Positions 35,833-44,465 of a stretch of 64,000 nucleotides of DNA are shown here, one piece after another. How positions within the stretch are numbered: the stretch's first letter is position 1; each line of letters starts with the position of its first letter. The notes under the pieces were generated by a model. The model had not been told where the DNA came from, ran no database searches, and saw nothing but the letters and a program-made list of their open reading frames with translations. This DNA comes from DASRWT01 sp963748485 (GTDB taxonomy: Bacteria > Methylomirabilota > Methylomirabilia > Rokubacteriales > CSP1-6), in contig CAVVJF010000009.1 of NCBI GenBank assembly GCA_963748485.1, forward strand, positions 1,426,001-1,490,000, written 5' to 3'. The translations under genes and the position numbers were made by a program.

Positions 35833-38679
35833 CTACCGGAGCGTGCGGACGACCGGAGCGCAGCGCTCGCAGAGCGTCGGGTGCTCGCGGTCCTCCCCCA
35901 CGCGCGGGCTCCACAGCCAGCAGCGCTCGCACTTCTTCCAGCGGAGCGCCTTGGCCGGTACCACCGCGAGCGCCAGCCCGGGGATGTCCGCGCTCTCGTA
36001 GGCGACCGCGTCGCCCGCGGGCGGCGTCTCGGCCAGCCGCACGGCAGAGACGTTGAAGACAGTGGCGAGCAGCGGCTCGCCCTTGGCGGCGAGGAGGGGC
36101 CGCCACTGCTCTTCCGGCGCGCTCACCACGTAGAGGACGGCGTCGATGCCCTTGCCGATCTTGCCAGCCTTGCGCGCGGCTTCGAGCGCGCGCGAGACTT
36201 CCCCGCGCACCTCGAGCAGGCGCTCCCACTCACCGGCGAGGCGCTCGTTCGCCCACTCCCCCCGCTCGTCGGGGAAGGTGGTGAGGTGCACGCTCTCCGG
36301 CTTGCCCGCCCCCGGGAGGTGCCCCCATACCTCCTCGGCGGTGAACGTCAGGACGGGCGCGAGCATTCGCGTGAGCGCGGTGAGCATCTCGAAGCACACC
36401 GTCTGGGCGGCGCGGCGCCTCGGGTCGCTGGGCGCGGAGACATAGAGCCGGTCCTTGATGATGTCGAGGTAGAGCGCCGAGAGATCCACGGCGCAGAAGT
36501 TGTGGGTGGCGTGAAAGACCACGTGGAACTGATATTCCTCGTACGCGCGGCGTACCCGCGTGATCAGCTCGCCCAGCCGCAGCAGCGCCCAGCGATCCAG
36601 CTCGTCCATCTGATCGAAGGTGACGCGATCCCGGTCGGGGTCGAAGTCGGCGAGCGCGCCGAGCAGGAAGCGCCACGTGTTGCGGATGCGGCGATACGCG
36701 TCGGCGAGGCGGTTGAGGATCTCGTCGGACAGGCGGATGTCCTCGGTGTAGTCCTCCGCCGCCACCCAGAGTCGCAGCACCTCCGCGCCGTACTTGGGTA
36801 GGAGCTGCTCCTGGGTCAGGTAGTTGCCGACGGACTTCGACATCTTGCGGCCGTCGCCGTCCACCAGGAAGCCGTGGGTGAGCACCGTGCGGTAGGGAGG
36901 TTTCCCTCGCGTCGCCACCGCCTCCAGCAGCGAGGAGTGGAACCACCCGCGGTGCTGGTCCGAGCCCTCCAGATAGAGGTCGGCCGGCCAGCGCTGATCC
37001 GGGCGCGTTTCCAGCACGGCGGCGTGGCTACAGCCCGAGTCCACCCAGACGTCGAGGGTGTCCGTCTCGCGTCGGAACTCCTCGCCGCCGCAGGCGGGGC
37101 AGCGCGTGCCGGGGGGCAGGAGCTCGCGCTCCGGTCGGACATACCACTCCTCGATGCCGCGCCCGGCGCGGAAGATCTCGGCCACGTGCTCGGCGACACG
37201 CTCCTCGAGCAGCAAGTGGCCGCACGTCACGCAGTAGAACGCCACGATGGGCACGCCCCACACGCGCTGGCGCGACAGCACCCAGTCGGGGCGGTGGGCC
37301 ACCATGTTGTAGATGCGGGATTCGCCCCATTCGGGGATCCAGCGAACCTCGTTTCGGATGGCGTCCAGCGCCCGCTGGCGCAGGCCCGTCTTGTCGAGCG
37401 AGAGGAACCACTGCTCGGTGGCGCGGAACAGCGTGGGGTTCTTGCACCGCCAGCAGTGCGGGTAGGTGTGGCTCACCGGGATCTCGGCGAGCAGCGCGCC
37501 CACTTGCTTGAGATGCGCGATGATCTTGGGATTTGCCTCCCACACCGTCTGCGCGGCGAAGTGCTCGACCTCAGCGATGAACTTGCCGTCGTCGTCCACG
37601 GGGTTGTAGATCTTGAGCCCGGCGCGCCGGCCCGCCTCGTAGTCCTCCTCGCCGTGGCCGGGGGCGATGTGCACGAGCCCGGTGCCCGCGTCCATCGCCA
37701 CGAAGTCCTCGGCGAGCACGACGGAGTCGCGGGCGATCCACGGATGCCGGGCCTGCGTGCCCACCAGCGCGGCACCCGGCAGGGCGAGGCCGGCGTCGCG
37801 GGCGCGGCCGGCGACCCCGGGCAGATTCGCCACCGCCAGCGCGAGGGGCCGGGCGACAATCAGCCACTCGCCGTCCACCTCGAGGGCGCTGTACGTCTCC
37901 GTCGGGTGCACGGCGATGGCGAGGTTGGCGGGCAAGGTCCAGGGCGTAGTGGTCCAGACGACGAACGACGCCTTCCGCCCGCCCAGCGCCGCAGTCAGGG
38001 CCGGGCTCGCCGTCGCCACGGGGAACTTCACGTAGACGGTGGGCGTGGTCTGGTCCTCGTACTCCACCTCGGCCTGGGCGAGGGCGGTCTTGCAGTGCAT
38101 GCACCAGTGCACGGGCTTGAGACCCTTGTAGACGGCGCCCTGCCCCACGAAGCGCCCGAACTCGCGGACGATCACCGCCTCGTACGCGGGATCGAGCGTC
38201 GCGTAGCGGTTGTCCCAGTCGGCGAACACGCCCAGGCGCTTGAATTCCTCTCGCTGGATGTCCAGGAACTCGAGCGCGTACTCGCGGCAGCGCCGGATCT
38301 TCTCCACCGGATCCATGGCCTTGCGCACGTCCACCGAGGCCGAGTCGAGCCCCAGGGCCTTGTCCACGCCGTGCTCGATGGGCAGGCCGTGGCAGTCCCA
38401 GCCGGGCACGAACATCGCGTTGAATCCGAGCATGTTGTGGGTCTTGACCGCGAGATCCTTCAGAATCTTGTTGAGCGCGGTGCCCATGTGGATGTGCCCG
38501 TTGGCGTACGGGGGGCCGTCATGGAAGACCCACAGCGGGCGGGCGGCGGCGGCCTTCCGGATCTTCCCGTAGAGGTCCATGCCCTTCCACCGCTCGAGCA
38601 GCTCCGGCTCGAGCGAGGAGAGATTGGCCTTCATGGGGAAAGTCGTCCTGGGAAGGTTGAGCGTGTCTTTGTAGTCCAT
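35833..38679 (-). CDS. ileS: Isoleucyl-tRNA synthetase
   Basis: 948 residues, bacterial type 1. Visible motifs are PYANGHIHMG (HIGH, about 56-65), the editing-domain blocks TTPWTLPANLA and MDAGTGLVHIAPGHGEEDY, and KMSKSVGN (about 614). The C-terminal zinc site has CERCWLWSP and LCERCAP. It charges tRNA-Ile and edits valine. A 23-base gap separates it from the aspartyl protease gene upstream, so the two may share a transcript. Confidence 0.97.
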   Translation of the reverse strand: MDYKDTLNLPRTTFPMKANLSSLEPELLERWKGMDLYGKIRKAAAARPLWVFHDGPPYANGHIHMGTALNKILKDLAVKTHNMLGFNAMFVPGWDCHGLPIEHGVDKALGLDSASVDVRKAMDPVEKIRRCREYALEFLDIQREEFKRLGVFADWDNRYATLDPAYEAVIVREFGRFVGQGAVYKGLKPVHWCMHCKTALAQAEVEYEDQTTPTVYVKFPVATASPALTAALGGRKASFVVWTTTPWTLPANLAIAVHPTETYSALEVDGEWLIVARPLALAVANLPGVAGRARDAGLALPGAALVGTQARHPWIARDSVVLAEDFVAMDAGTGLVHIAPGHGEEDYEAGRRAGLKIYNPVDDDGKFIAEVEHFAAQTVWEANPKIIAHLKQVGALLAEIPVSHTYPHCWRCKNPTLFRATEQWFLSLDKTGLRQRALDAIRNEVRWIPEWGESRIYNMVAHRPDWVLSRQRVWGVPIVAFYCVTCGHLLLEERVAEHVAEIFRAGRGIEEWYVRPERELLPPGTRCPACGGEEFRRETDTLDVWVDSGCSHAAVLETRPDQRWPADLYLEGSDQHRGWFHSSLLEAVATRGKPPYRTVLTHGFLVDGDGRKMSKSVGNYLTQEQLLPKYGAEVLRLWVAAEDYTEDIRLSDEILNRLADAYRRIRNTWRFLLGALADFDPDRDRVTFDQMDELDRWALLRLGELITRVRRAYEEYQFHVVFHATHNFCAVDLSALYLDIIKDRLYVSAPSDPRRRAAQTVCFEMLTALTRMLAPVLTFTAEEVWGHLPGAGKPESVHLTTFPDERGEWANERLAGEWERLLEVRGEVSRALEAARKAGKIGKGIDAVLYVVSAPEEQWRPLLAAKGEPLLATVFNVSAVRLAETPPAGDAVAYESADIPGLALAVVPAKALRWKKCERCWLWSPRVGEDREHPTLCERCAPVVRTLR

Positions 38680-38703
38680 GCGATCGTCTCCCGCCGCGGC
38701 CGG

Positions 38704-39321
38704 CTACCGCGGCGTGAGCGTGACGATGCCCGCTTGGTTGTCGATGTTGACGATGAAGCGGTCGAGGTAGTCGCGGCCGAGCAGGCCCTCGCCCTGGCCG
38801 AGCTCGACGTCGTGGGCGACCACGCGGATGGGCCCCGCCTTGGCGCCGTTGACGTCGATCGTGCTGACCATGACGAAGAGCGCGTCGGCGGTGCCGGTGA
38901 CGCCGCGGATGGAGCCCCGGAGGGCGTCGCGGCTCGAGACCCCGAGCTGGGCGAGCACGCGCGGGCTGATGGTCGTTACGGAGGCGCCGGTGTCGAGCAG
39001 CAGCCGGACGCTGCCTCCGTCATTGATGCGCGCGTTGACGAGGATGGGCTGGCCCGGCGTGAAGCGGATCTGCGCCGCGCTGCCGCCCGCCACGGGGACG
39101 GGGCGGCCGCCGGGCGCCGTCACCGCGGGCGCGGGGGCGGACGGCGGGGAGGTCAGGAACTGGGCGCCGGGCCGGAACCGCTCGGGGATGCTGTCGATCC
39201 CCTGGCTGTAGTTCACGCGGCCGTGCTCGTCCGTCCAGCGGTAGGTCTGCGCGGACGCGTCGGTGGCCGGCGCCAGTCCCATGAAGGCGAGCGCCGCCGT
39301 CCCCACGGTGAGCCGTCTCAT
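38704..39321 (-). CDS. DUF4124 + retropepsin-like aspartyl protease (copy 1)
   Basis: 205 residues from the ATG at 39321, with GGGGAGGG nearby. A signal peptide (about 1-24) precedes a DUF4124 segment (YRWTDEHGRVNYSQGIDSIP, 26-46) and a Pro/Ala linker. The retropepsin-like domain (about 85-205) has LLLDTGASVTTI and the late LLGRDYLDRFIVNID. A single DTGA motif implies dimerisation. Exported single-lobe aspartic proteases of this type are known in many bacteria, with unclear targets. It is closely related to the gene directly upstream. Confidence 0.85.
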   Translation of the reverse strand: MRRLTVGTAALAFMGLAPATDASAQTYRWTDEHGRVNYSQGIDSIPERFRPGAQFLTSPPSAPAPAVTAPGGRPVPVAGGSAAQIRFTPGQPILVNARINDGGSVRLLLDTGASVTTISPRVLAQLGVSSRDALRGSIRGVTGTADALFVMVSTIDVNGAKAGPIRVVAHDVELGQGEGLLGRDYLDRFIVNIDNQAGIVTLTPR

Positions 39322-39389
39322 CGCTTTCCCTCCCCTTTCATGGCCCCTCAAGTTAACACGGAGGGCCCGCCCGCCGCGAGGGAGGGGCG

Positions 39390-40025
39390 TCAGCGGGGCG
39401 CGAGGATGACCACCCGCGCCTCGGTGTCCACGGTCAGCGTGAAGCGGTCGAGAAAGTCTCGGCCGAGAAGGCCGTCGCCTTCGCGGAGGAGGAGGTCGTA
39501 GGCGATCACGCCGAGCGGCGCCACGCGGGCCTCGCCCACCTCGAGGCTTTCCAGCCCGACGTAACGGCCCTCCGCCTGGCCGGTGACGCCCATGACGCTG
39601 ACGGCGCGGCCGTCGCTCGCATCCACGCCGATGGCGGCCAGGGCCCGCGTATGGATGACCGTGCTCTGCGCCCCCGTGTCGAGAAGCAGGCGGACGGTGC
39701 GCAGGCCGTTGACCCGCACGGTGAGCAGGATGGGCTCCCCGGGAGTGAACGGGATGCGTGCGCCGCCCCGGACGCCGGGGGAACCGGCCTCGGGTCCGGC
39801 GGGAGGCGGACCGGCCGGCCCGGCGGGAACCGGCACGGGCGCCGCCTCGGGATAGCCGAGCAGCCGCGCGCCGGCGCGGAAGCGCGCGGGGATGTTCTCG
39901 AGCCCCTGGGTGAAGTGCACCTCGCCCTGCTCGTTCACCCAGCGGTACAGCTGGGCATGGGCGGGCGGTGCCAGCGCCGCCAGCGCCAGCACGACGAGCG
40001 ATGCCAGTACCGCCCGGCTTCTCAT
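39390..40025 (-). CDS. DUF4124 + retropepsin-like aspartyl protease (copy 2)
   Basis: 211 residues from the ATG at 40025, which overlaps the stop of the membrane protein gene. The architecture is the same as its neighbour: signal peptide, DUF4124 (YRWVNEQGEVHFTQGLENIP), Pro/Gly-rich linker, then LLLDTGAQSTVIH and LLGRDFLDRFTLTVD. The two copies share block order and catalytic motif but differ throughout, so the duplication is old. Confidence 0.85.
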   Translation of the reverse strand: MRSRAVLASLVVLALAALAPPAHAQLYRWVNEQGEVHFTQGLENIPARFRAGARLLGYPEAAPVPVPAGPAGPPPAGPEAGSPGVRGGARIPFTPGEPILLTVRVNGLRTVRLLLDTGAQSTVIHTRALAAIGVDASDGRAVSVMGVTGQAEGRYVGLESLEVGEARVAPLGVIAYDLLLREGDGLLGRDFLDRFTLTVDTEARVVILAPR

Positions 40026-41536
40026 CGAGCGGCATCTCCCCGTGAGCACGCGTGCCCGCGCGCCCACACCGTCTCGTACACCACCATCTCCTCGGCGCCC
40101 GCTACCGTATTGTGCGCCAACCGCACGCGATGGATGGGCGTGAAGCGGTCCGCCCTGGCGGTGAGGCGCGGGAACCAGGCGGGAAACACGATGAGGTAAT
40201 CGGGGCAGGCGCGCTCGAGGTAGCGAAGGACGCCGTCCTCACCGTCGCGGCGATACGGGATGATGGCCGGGGTCATCAGGCCCATCACGTCGACCACCTC
40301 GCGGCGCGACAGATAGCCGATGGCGCCCACGTCGTTGAGCGCCAGTCGCGCATGGAGGGGCGTGTTGGCGTCGACCCAGCGCCCGAGGCGCGCCTGCATG
40401 GTCTCGATGTTCTGCACCGCCCACCCGTAGCGCGTGGCCGCGGGCCAGAGGGCCATCAGCGCGGCCACGACGAGGCCCACCATGATGGGCCGGCGCAGGC
40501 GCGCGAGCCGGGGGGCGTCGACGCCCTTGCCCACGAGCGCCGCGACCGGGAGCGCGATCACCGCCAGGGCCATGGGGAGGAGATGCATGGCATAGCGCCC
40601 CTCCTGGAAGGCCGGGCCGCGATAGGTCGCGAGCAGCGCCATGGCCAGGGGCTGTAGCGCCAGCAGCCCGGCGGGCAGCGCGAGCCGGCGGCCCCCGCGG
40701 CGCCAGAGGAGCCAGAGGCCCGGCGGCAGCAGCAGCGGCAGCAGCGCGTTGACGCCGCCGAGCCAAAGCACCCATTCGACGGCGAAGTCCCACGGGCGCG
40801 TGACGAGCGTGGTCATGAGCGGCTCGCGCGCGCCGAGGAGAAAGCCGGCGAGGCCGCCCTCGATCTTGGCGGCAGCGGTGGCGGGCAGCGGCGTCCCGCC
40901 GGTGGCGAGATTGAAGGCCACCCACGGTCCCACGAGGGCGGCGGGACATCCGGCGAAGAGGACGGAGCGCCGCACCGTGATCGGCCCCGCCGTCCACACG
41001 AGCCCCAGCAGCAGCACCGACTCCGGACGCGCCAGCACCGCGAGGGCGAGCAGCGTGGCGGCAGCGAGGTCGCGGCCGCGCGTGTGGGCGAGCGTTCCCG
41101 CCGTGGCGAGGAGGGCGGCCAGCGAGACCTCCATCCCCGACAGCGCCCCCCAGAGGAGCGGCCCGCTCAGCGCCGTGAGCGCGCCGGTGAGCAGACCGGC
41201 CGCCCGGTCGCCCGTCCAGGCCAGCGCCAGGCGGGCGGCGACGAGCGCGGCGCCGAGCGCCGCGGCCGTGCCCACGACCTTGGCGAGGAGTGGATGGTTG
41301 CCACCGACCGCGAACAGGGCGGCGAGGAGCAGCGTCCAGAGCGGCGCGGTCGAGCCCGCCACCGGCACGCCGGGATTGTAGGAGAAGCCCTGCCCCTCGG
41401 CGAGGTTGCGCGCGAACTGGAAATGGATCCAGGAGTCGTCGAGGGGAAAGCCGGCGACCCCGGCCAACTGTTGCTCGCGGAGGGCGAAGAGCACCAGGCC
41501 GAGGGCGAGCGCCCCCGCGATAACCACTCTCGTCAC
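40022..41536 (-). CDS. GT-C-like polytopic membrane glycosyltransferase (DD motif)
   Basis: 504 residues from the GTG at 41536 (GAGGGG just upstream); the longer frame shadows the next gene. About eleven to twelve membrane helices alternate with loops. The first loop has FPLDDSWIHFQFARNLAEGQGFSYNPG, the acidic pair typical of GT-C lipid-linked sugar transferases. The C-terminal periplasmic part ends with WFPRLTARADRF and is soluble. Donor would be a polyprenyl-phosphate sugar; acceptor unknown. It lies 25 bases after the other GT-C-like gene. Confidence 0.75.
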   Translation of the reverse strand: MTRVVIAGALALGLVLFALREQQLAGVAGFPLDDSWIHFQFARNLAEGQGFSYNPGVPVAGSTAPLWTLLLAALFAVGGNHPLLAKVVGTAAALGAALVAARLALAWTGDRAAGLLTGALTALSGPLLWGALSGMEVSLAALLATAGTLAHTRGRDLAAATLLALAVLARPESVLLLGLVWTAGPITVRRSVLFAGCPAALVGPWVAFNLATGGTPLPATAAAKIEGGLAGFLLGAREPLMTTLVTRPWDFAVEWVLWLGGVNALLPLLLPPGLWLLWRRGGRRLALPAGLLALQPLAMALLATYRGPAFQEGRYAMHLLPMALAVIALPVAALVGKGVDAPRLARLRRPIMVGLVVAALMALWPAATRYGWAVQNIETMQARLGRWVDANTPLHARLALNDVGAIGYLSRREVVDVMGLMTPAIIPYRRDGEDGVLRYLERACPDYLIVFPAWFPRLTARADRFTPIHRVRLAHNTVAGAEEMVVYETVWARGHACSRGDAAR

Positions 41537-41561
41537 CCCCTCACCCTGCCCCCACTCCCCC

Positions 41562-43226
41562 TCAGGGGTAGAGGGAAGGATGGGGTTCGCGGAAGAAGGT
41601 GTAGCCGGCGTGCTCCACCGGGGCCTTGCCCAGCGGGAGCACGTAGAGGAATCGGCCGTACGAGAGCTGAATCTCGAGGAGGCCCCGCGGCCGCGGCATC
41701 TCCGGATCCCAGTGGTCCACGAACCACACGAGCTGGCGCACACGCCGCGGCACCATGGTGGTGGCGCCCGGGGCGAGAATCATGGTCGTCGCCGACTTCG
41801 GCGTGTAGAAGCCGGGCGCCTCGCCGCGCAGGCTGAGCTGATAGATCGAGTACTCCGGCATGTAGTACATGGCGTGCCGCAGCCACGGGTAGGAGCGCGG
41901 GTTGCCCAGCTCGGTGAGGAGCGCGGTATCCGCCGGGTCAAAGACGGCGCGGATGGTGCGCACGTAGGTGCCGAGCACCGCCTCGTGCTCGCGGAGGGCG
42001 GCGACGGTCCGCGAGAGGATCCAGTCGTGCGCCTCGTCCCGCGCCCGCCACATCCAGCCCTCGCCCTCGCGACGGTCGAACTCGCGCGGCACCGGGCTCG
42101 CCTTCACGAAGAAGCCGGTGTTGATGAAGAGGAGCGGCCCGAGGGCGGCGAGAGTCAGCGCCCAGCGCCAGTGCGGCCGGCGCAGCCGCTCGGAGCCCGC
42201 CGCCACCAGCTCGACCACCGCGCGGCTCAGCAGGATGACGAGCGCGGGCAGGAAGGTCAAGACGTAGCCGGCCTGCCCGAAGTGGACGAGGGTGTACACG
42301 GCGAGCGGCGGCGCCATCCAGCCGAGGAGGAACCACTCGCGCGTGCCCCAGCCGCGCCGGCGCGCGTAGAACGGCAACGCTCCGAACGCGAGCGCGAGCG
42401 GCCCCAGACCCACCAGCACGGACTCCAGCACGTAGCGGGCCTGGCGCAGGGTGGCGTCCGGATCGCCGCCGAGGATGGAGGTGGGCAGCACCATGCTGCC
42501 GTAGAGCTCGCGCGAAGCGCGAAGATAGGCTGCCCACCCGCCCGAGAGCCAGACGAGCGGGAGGAGCCACGCGAGCACGGCGGCGGCGAGCAGCGCGCCG
42601 GCGGCGAATAGGCGTTTGCGCTCGCGGATGCCCAGCGCGGCGGCGACGGCCCAGAGGGGCAGCAGCAGGAGCAGGACGGACAGGCGAAACCCGCCCGCCA
42701 GGCCCAGGCACACCGCGCCCAGGTAGAGATGCGCGACGCTCCCGTGGAGCGCGCGGTAGGCGAGCAGCGCCATCAAGGTGGCGCCGAAGGCCTCGCCGGC
42801 ATAGGTGAGGCCGACGGAGCCGTAGAACCAGAAGAGCGGGCTCACCGCGAGCAGGGCCGCCGCCGCGCCGGCGGTGGTGCGGTCGTAGAGGGCGCGGCCG
42901 AGCCAGTACACCGTGACCGTCGTGGCCGCGCTGAACACCATCGCGAGCGTCACGTAGGCCAGGGTGGGATCGGCCACGGTGGCATTGACCAGCCGTCCCA
43001 GGCCCACGTACAGGAGATAGCCGGGCGGGTGGGGCTGATGCTTGGCGATGTCGAACTCGCGCAACGCGAGGGCGAACTGGACGGCGTCCCAGTTGTAGAG
43101 CATCCGCGCGCGATAGGGCCAGCGCGACGCCAGCGTCACGAGGGCGAGGACGAGGGAGACCGCGACGTCGAAGAGGAGGCCGGAGCGCGACACCCAGTTG
43201 CGGCCCAGATCGTGGAGGCGCCTCAC
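41562..43226 (-). CDS. Polytopic membrane protein, GT-C glycosyltransferase-like
   Basis: 554 residues from a GTG at 43226 that overlaps the ROK kinase stop (GTGA); an alternative GTG lies at 43193. Roughly ten membrane helices. The first loop carries YNWDAVQFALALREFDIAKHQPHPPGYLLYV, which resembles the acidic first loop of GT-C/Pmt-type transferases (WDAVQFALA plus QPHPPGYL). The C-terminal third is soluble. It could be a sugar transferase or an undescribed relative. The longer frame reaching 43658 is a shadow of the kinase gene. Confidence 0.7.
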   Translation of the reverse strand: MRRLHDLGRNWVSRSGLLFDVAVSLVLALVTLASRWPYRARMLYNWDAVQFALALREFDIAKHQPHPPGYLLYVGLGRLVNATVADPTLAYVTLAMVFSAATTVTVYWLGRALYDRTTAGAAAALLAVSPLFWFYGSVGLTYAGEAFGATLMALLAYRALHGSVAHLYLGAVCLGLAGGFRLSVLLLLLPLWAVAAALGIRERKRLFAAGALLAAAVLAWLLPLVWLSGGWAAYLRASRELYGSMVLPTSILGGDPDATLRQARYVLESVLVGLGPLALAFGALPFYARRRGWGTREWFLLGWMAPPLAVYTLVHFGQAGYVLTFLPALVILLSRAVVELVAAGSERLRRPHWRWALTLAALGPLLFINTGFFVKASPVPREFDRREGEGWMWRARDEAHDWILSRTVAALREHEAVLGTYVRTIRAVFDPADTALLTELGNPRSYPWLRHAMYYMPEYSIYQLSLRGEAPGFYTPKSATTMILAPGATTMVPRRVRQLVWFVDHWDPEMPRPRGLLEIQLSYGRFLYVLPLGKAPVEHAGYTFFREPHPSLYP

Positions 43227-44179
43227 TGCTGCCGCCACACACGGTCGGCGGCGCCGAAGATGCCGGCGGAGTCGCCCAGCCCCGCGCGCGCCACCCGCAC
43301 CGTGCGCGACATCATGGTGGCGTGCGCGCGGATGCGCTCGGTGAGCGACTCGCCCAGCGCGGGCACCGTGGTCATGATGCCGCCGCCGAGCACGAGCAGC
43401 TCGGGATTCAGGAGCGTCACGTAGTTGGCGAGGGCGGCGCCCAGATAGCGCTGCGCTTCCTCCCAGACCATGGCCGCGAAGGGATCCCCCGCGGCGGCCG
43501 CGCGCGCGACGAGCGCGGCGGTGAGCCGGCGCGCGTCGCGCCCCGTCTCGTCCGCGAGCACGGTCTTGGTCCCCGCCTCGAGAGCCTGCTCGAGCCGGTG
43601 GATGAAGCCGCTGCCTGAGGCGTAGGTCTCCACGCAGCCGCGCTGCCCGCACGGGCACGGGAGGCCGTCCACGACGATCTGGGTGTGGCCGATCTCGCCG
43701 GCGACGTTGTTGAAGCCGCTCAGAAGGAGACCGTCCATGACCGCCCCTGATCCGACGCCGGTGCCCACGAACACGGCAATCAGGCTCCGGGCGCCGCGGC
43801 CGACGCCGAAGCGATACTCGCCCCAGGCGGCCGCGCGCACGTCGTTCTCCACGTAGGTGGGCATGCCCACGTGCGACTCGATCTCGTCGCGCAGCGGCAC
43901 GTCCGTCCAGCGGAGGTTGGGCGCGTAGACCACCGCGTGCGTCTTGGGGTGGATCTGGCCCGCGGCGGCGATGCCGATCCCGGTGACCCGCGAGCGGTCG
44001 GTCGAATCGAGGAGCTCCGAGATCATCCGCTTCAGGTTGGCGAGCACGCTCGCGGTGCCCTTCCAGGCTTCAGTCTGGGTCTCGACGCGCGCGACAAGCT
44101 GGCCTTGCTCGGAGAGCAGCCCGCCGCGAAGCTTGCTCCCGCCGAGGTCTATCCCAACGGCGTATCGATCGGCGGGCAT
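43223..44179 (-). CDS. ROK-family sugar kinase (glucokinase-like)
   Basis: 318 residues. The phosphate-1 motif AVGIDLGGSKLRGGL opens the protein. The sugar-binding ENDVRAAAWGE and EIGHTQI follow, and the ROK zinc motif CPCGQRGCVE lies near residues 165-174. Members phosphorylate glucose, N-acetylglucosamine or mannose, or act as repressors; no HTH is present, so a kinase is favoured. Linked to two glycosyltransferase-like genes and tatA. Confidence 0.9.
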   Translation of the reverse strand: MPADRYAVGIDLGGSKLRGGLLSEQGQLVARVETQTEAWKGTASVLANLKRMISELLDSTDRSRVTGIGIAAAGQIHPKTHAVVYAPNLRWTDVPLRDEIESHVGMPTYVENDVRAAAWGEYRFGVGRGARSLIAVFVGTGVGSGAVMDGLLLSGFNNVAGEIGHTQIVVDGLPCPCGQRGCVETYASGSGFIHRLEQALEAGTKTVLADETGRDARRLTAALVARAAAAGDPFAAMVWEEAQRYLGAALANYVTLLNPELLVLGGGIMTTVPALGESLTERIRAHATMMSRTVRVARAGLGDSAGIFGAADRVWRQQ

Positions 44180-44216
44180 CGCGGCGAAGGGATCGAGGCG
44201 TACAGGGCGGGGAGGG

Positions 44217-44402
44217 TCAGACCTTCTTCTCGTCGTCCTTCTTCGCGGGCGCGTCGTCCTTCTGCAGCTCGTTGACGCCCTTCTTGAACTCCTTCACGCT
44301 CGAGCCGAGGGAGCGGGCGAGATCCGGGAGACGCTGGGCCCCGAACAGAATCAGCACGATGACCAGGATCAGCAACAGCTCCTGATATCCCAGACCAAAC
44401 AT
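44217..44402 (-). CDS. tatA: Twin-arginine translocase subunit TatA/E
   Basis: 61 residues: one membrane helix (about 5-22, LGYQELLLILVIVLILFG), the FG hinge, an amphipathic helix (RLPDLARSLGSSVKEFKKGV) and a charged Lys/Asp tail. TatA forms the pore for folded proteins with RR signals; Tat-type signals occur here on the sugar-binding protein and the dioxygenase. AGGAG lies close upstream, together with a clear promoter. TatB and TatC are not in the window. Confidence 0.95.
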   Translation of the reverse strand: MFGLGYQELLLILVIVLILFGAQRLPDLARSLGSSVKEFKKGVNELQKDDAPAKKDDEKKV

Positions 44403-44436
44403 GGCGGGACTCCTTTCCTTTTACTGACGCGTCCTT

Positions 44437-44465
44437 ACCCTACGCGCGGCCCGGGGGGTTGTCAA
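44437..44465 (-). promoter_or_regulatory. Sigma-70-type promoter of tatA
   Basis: On the minus strand a perfect TTGACA (44460-44465) is followed, after 17 bases, by TAGGGT (44437-44442). Transcription would start near 44430, leaving a leader of about 28 bases with AGGAG. The -35 lies across the end of the arabinofuranosidase gene. Confidence 0.7.
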
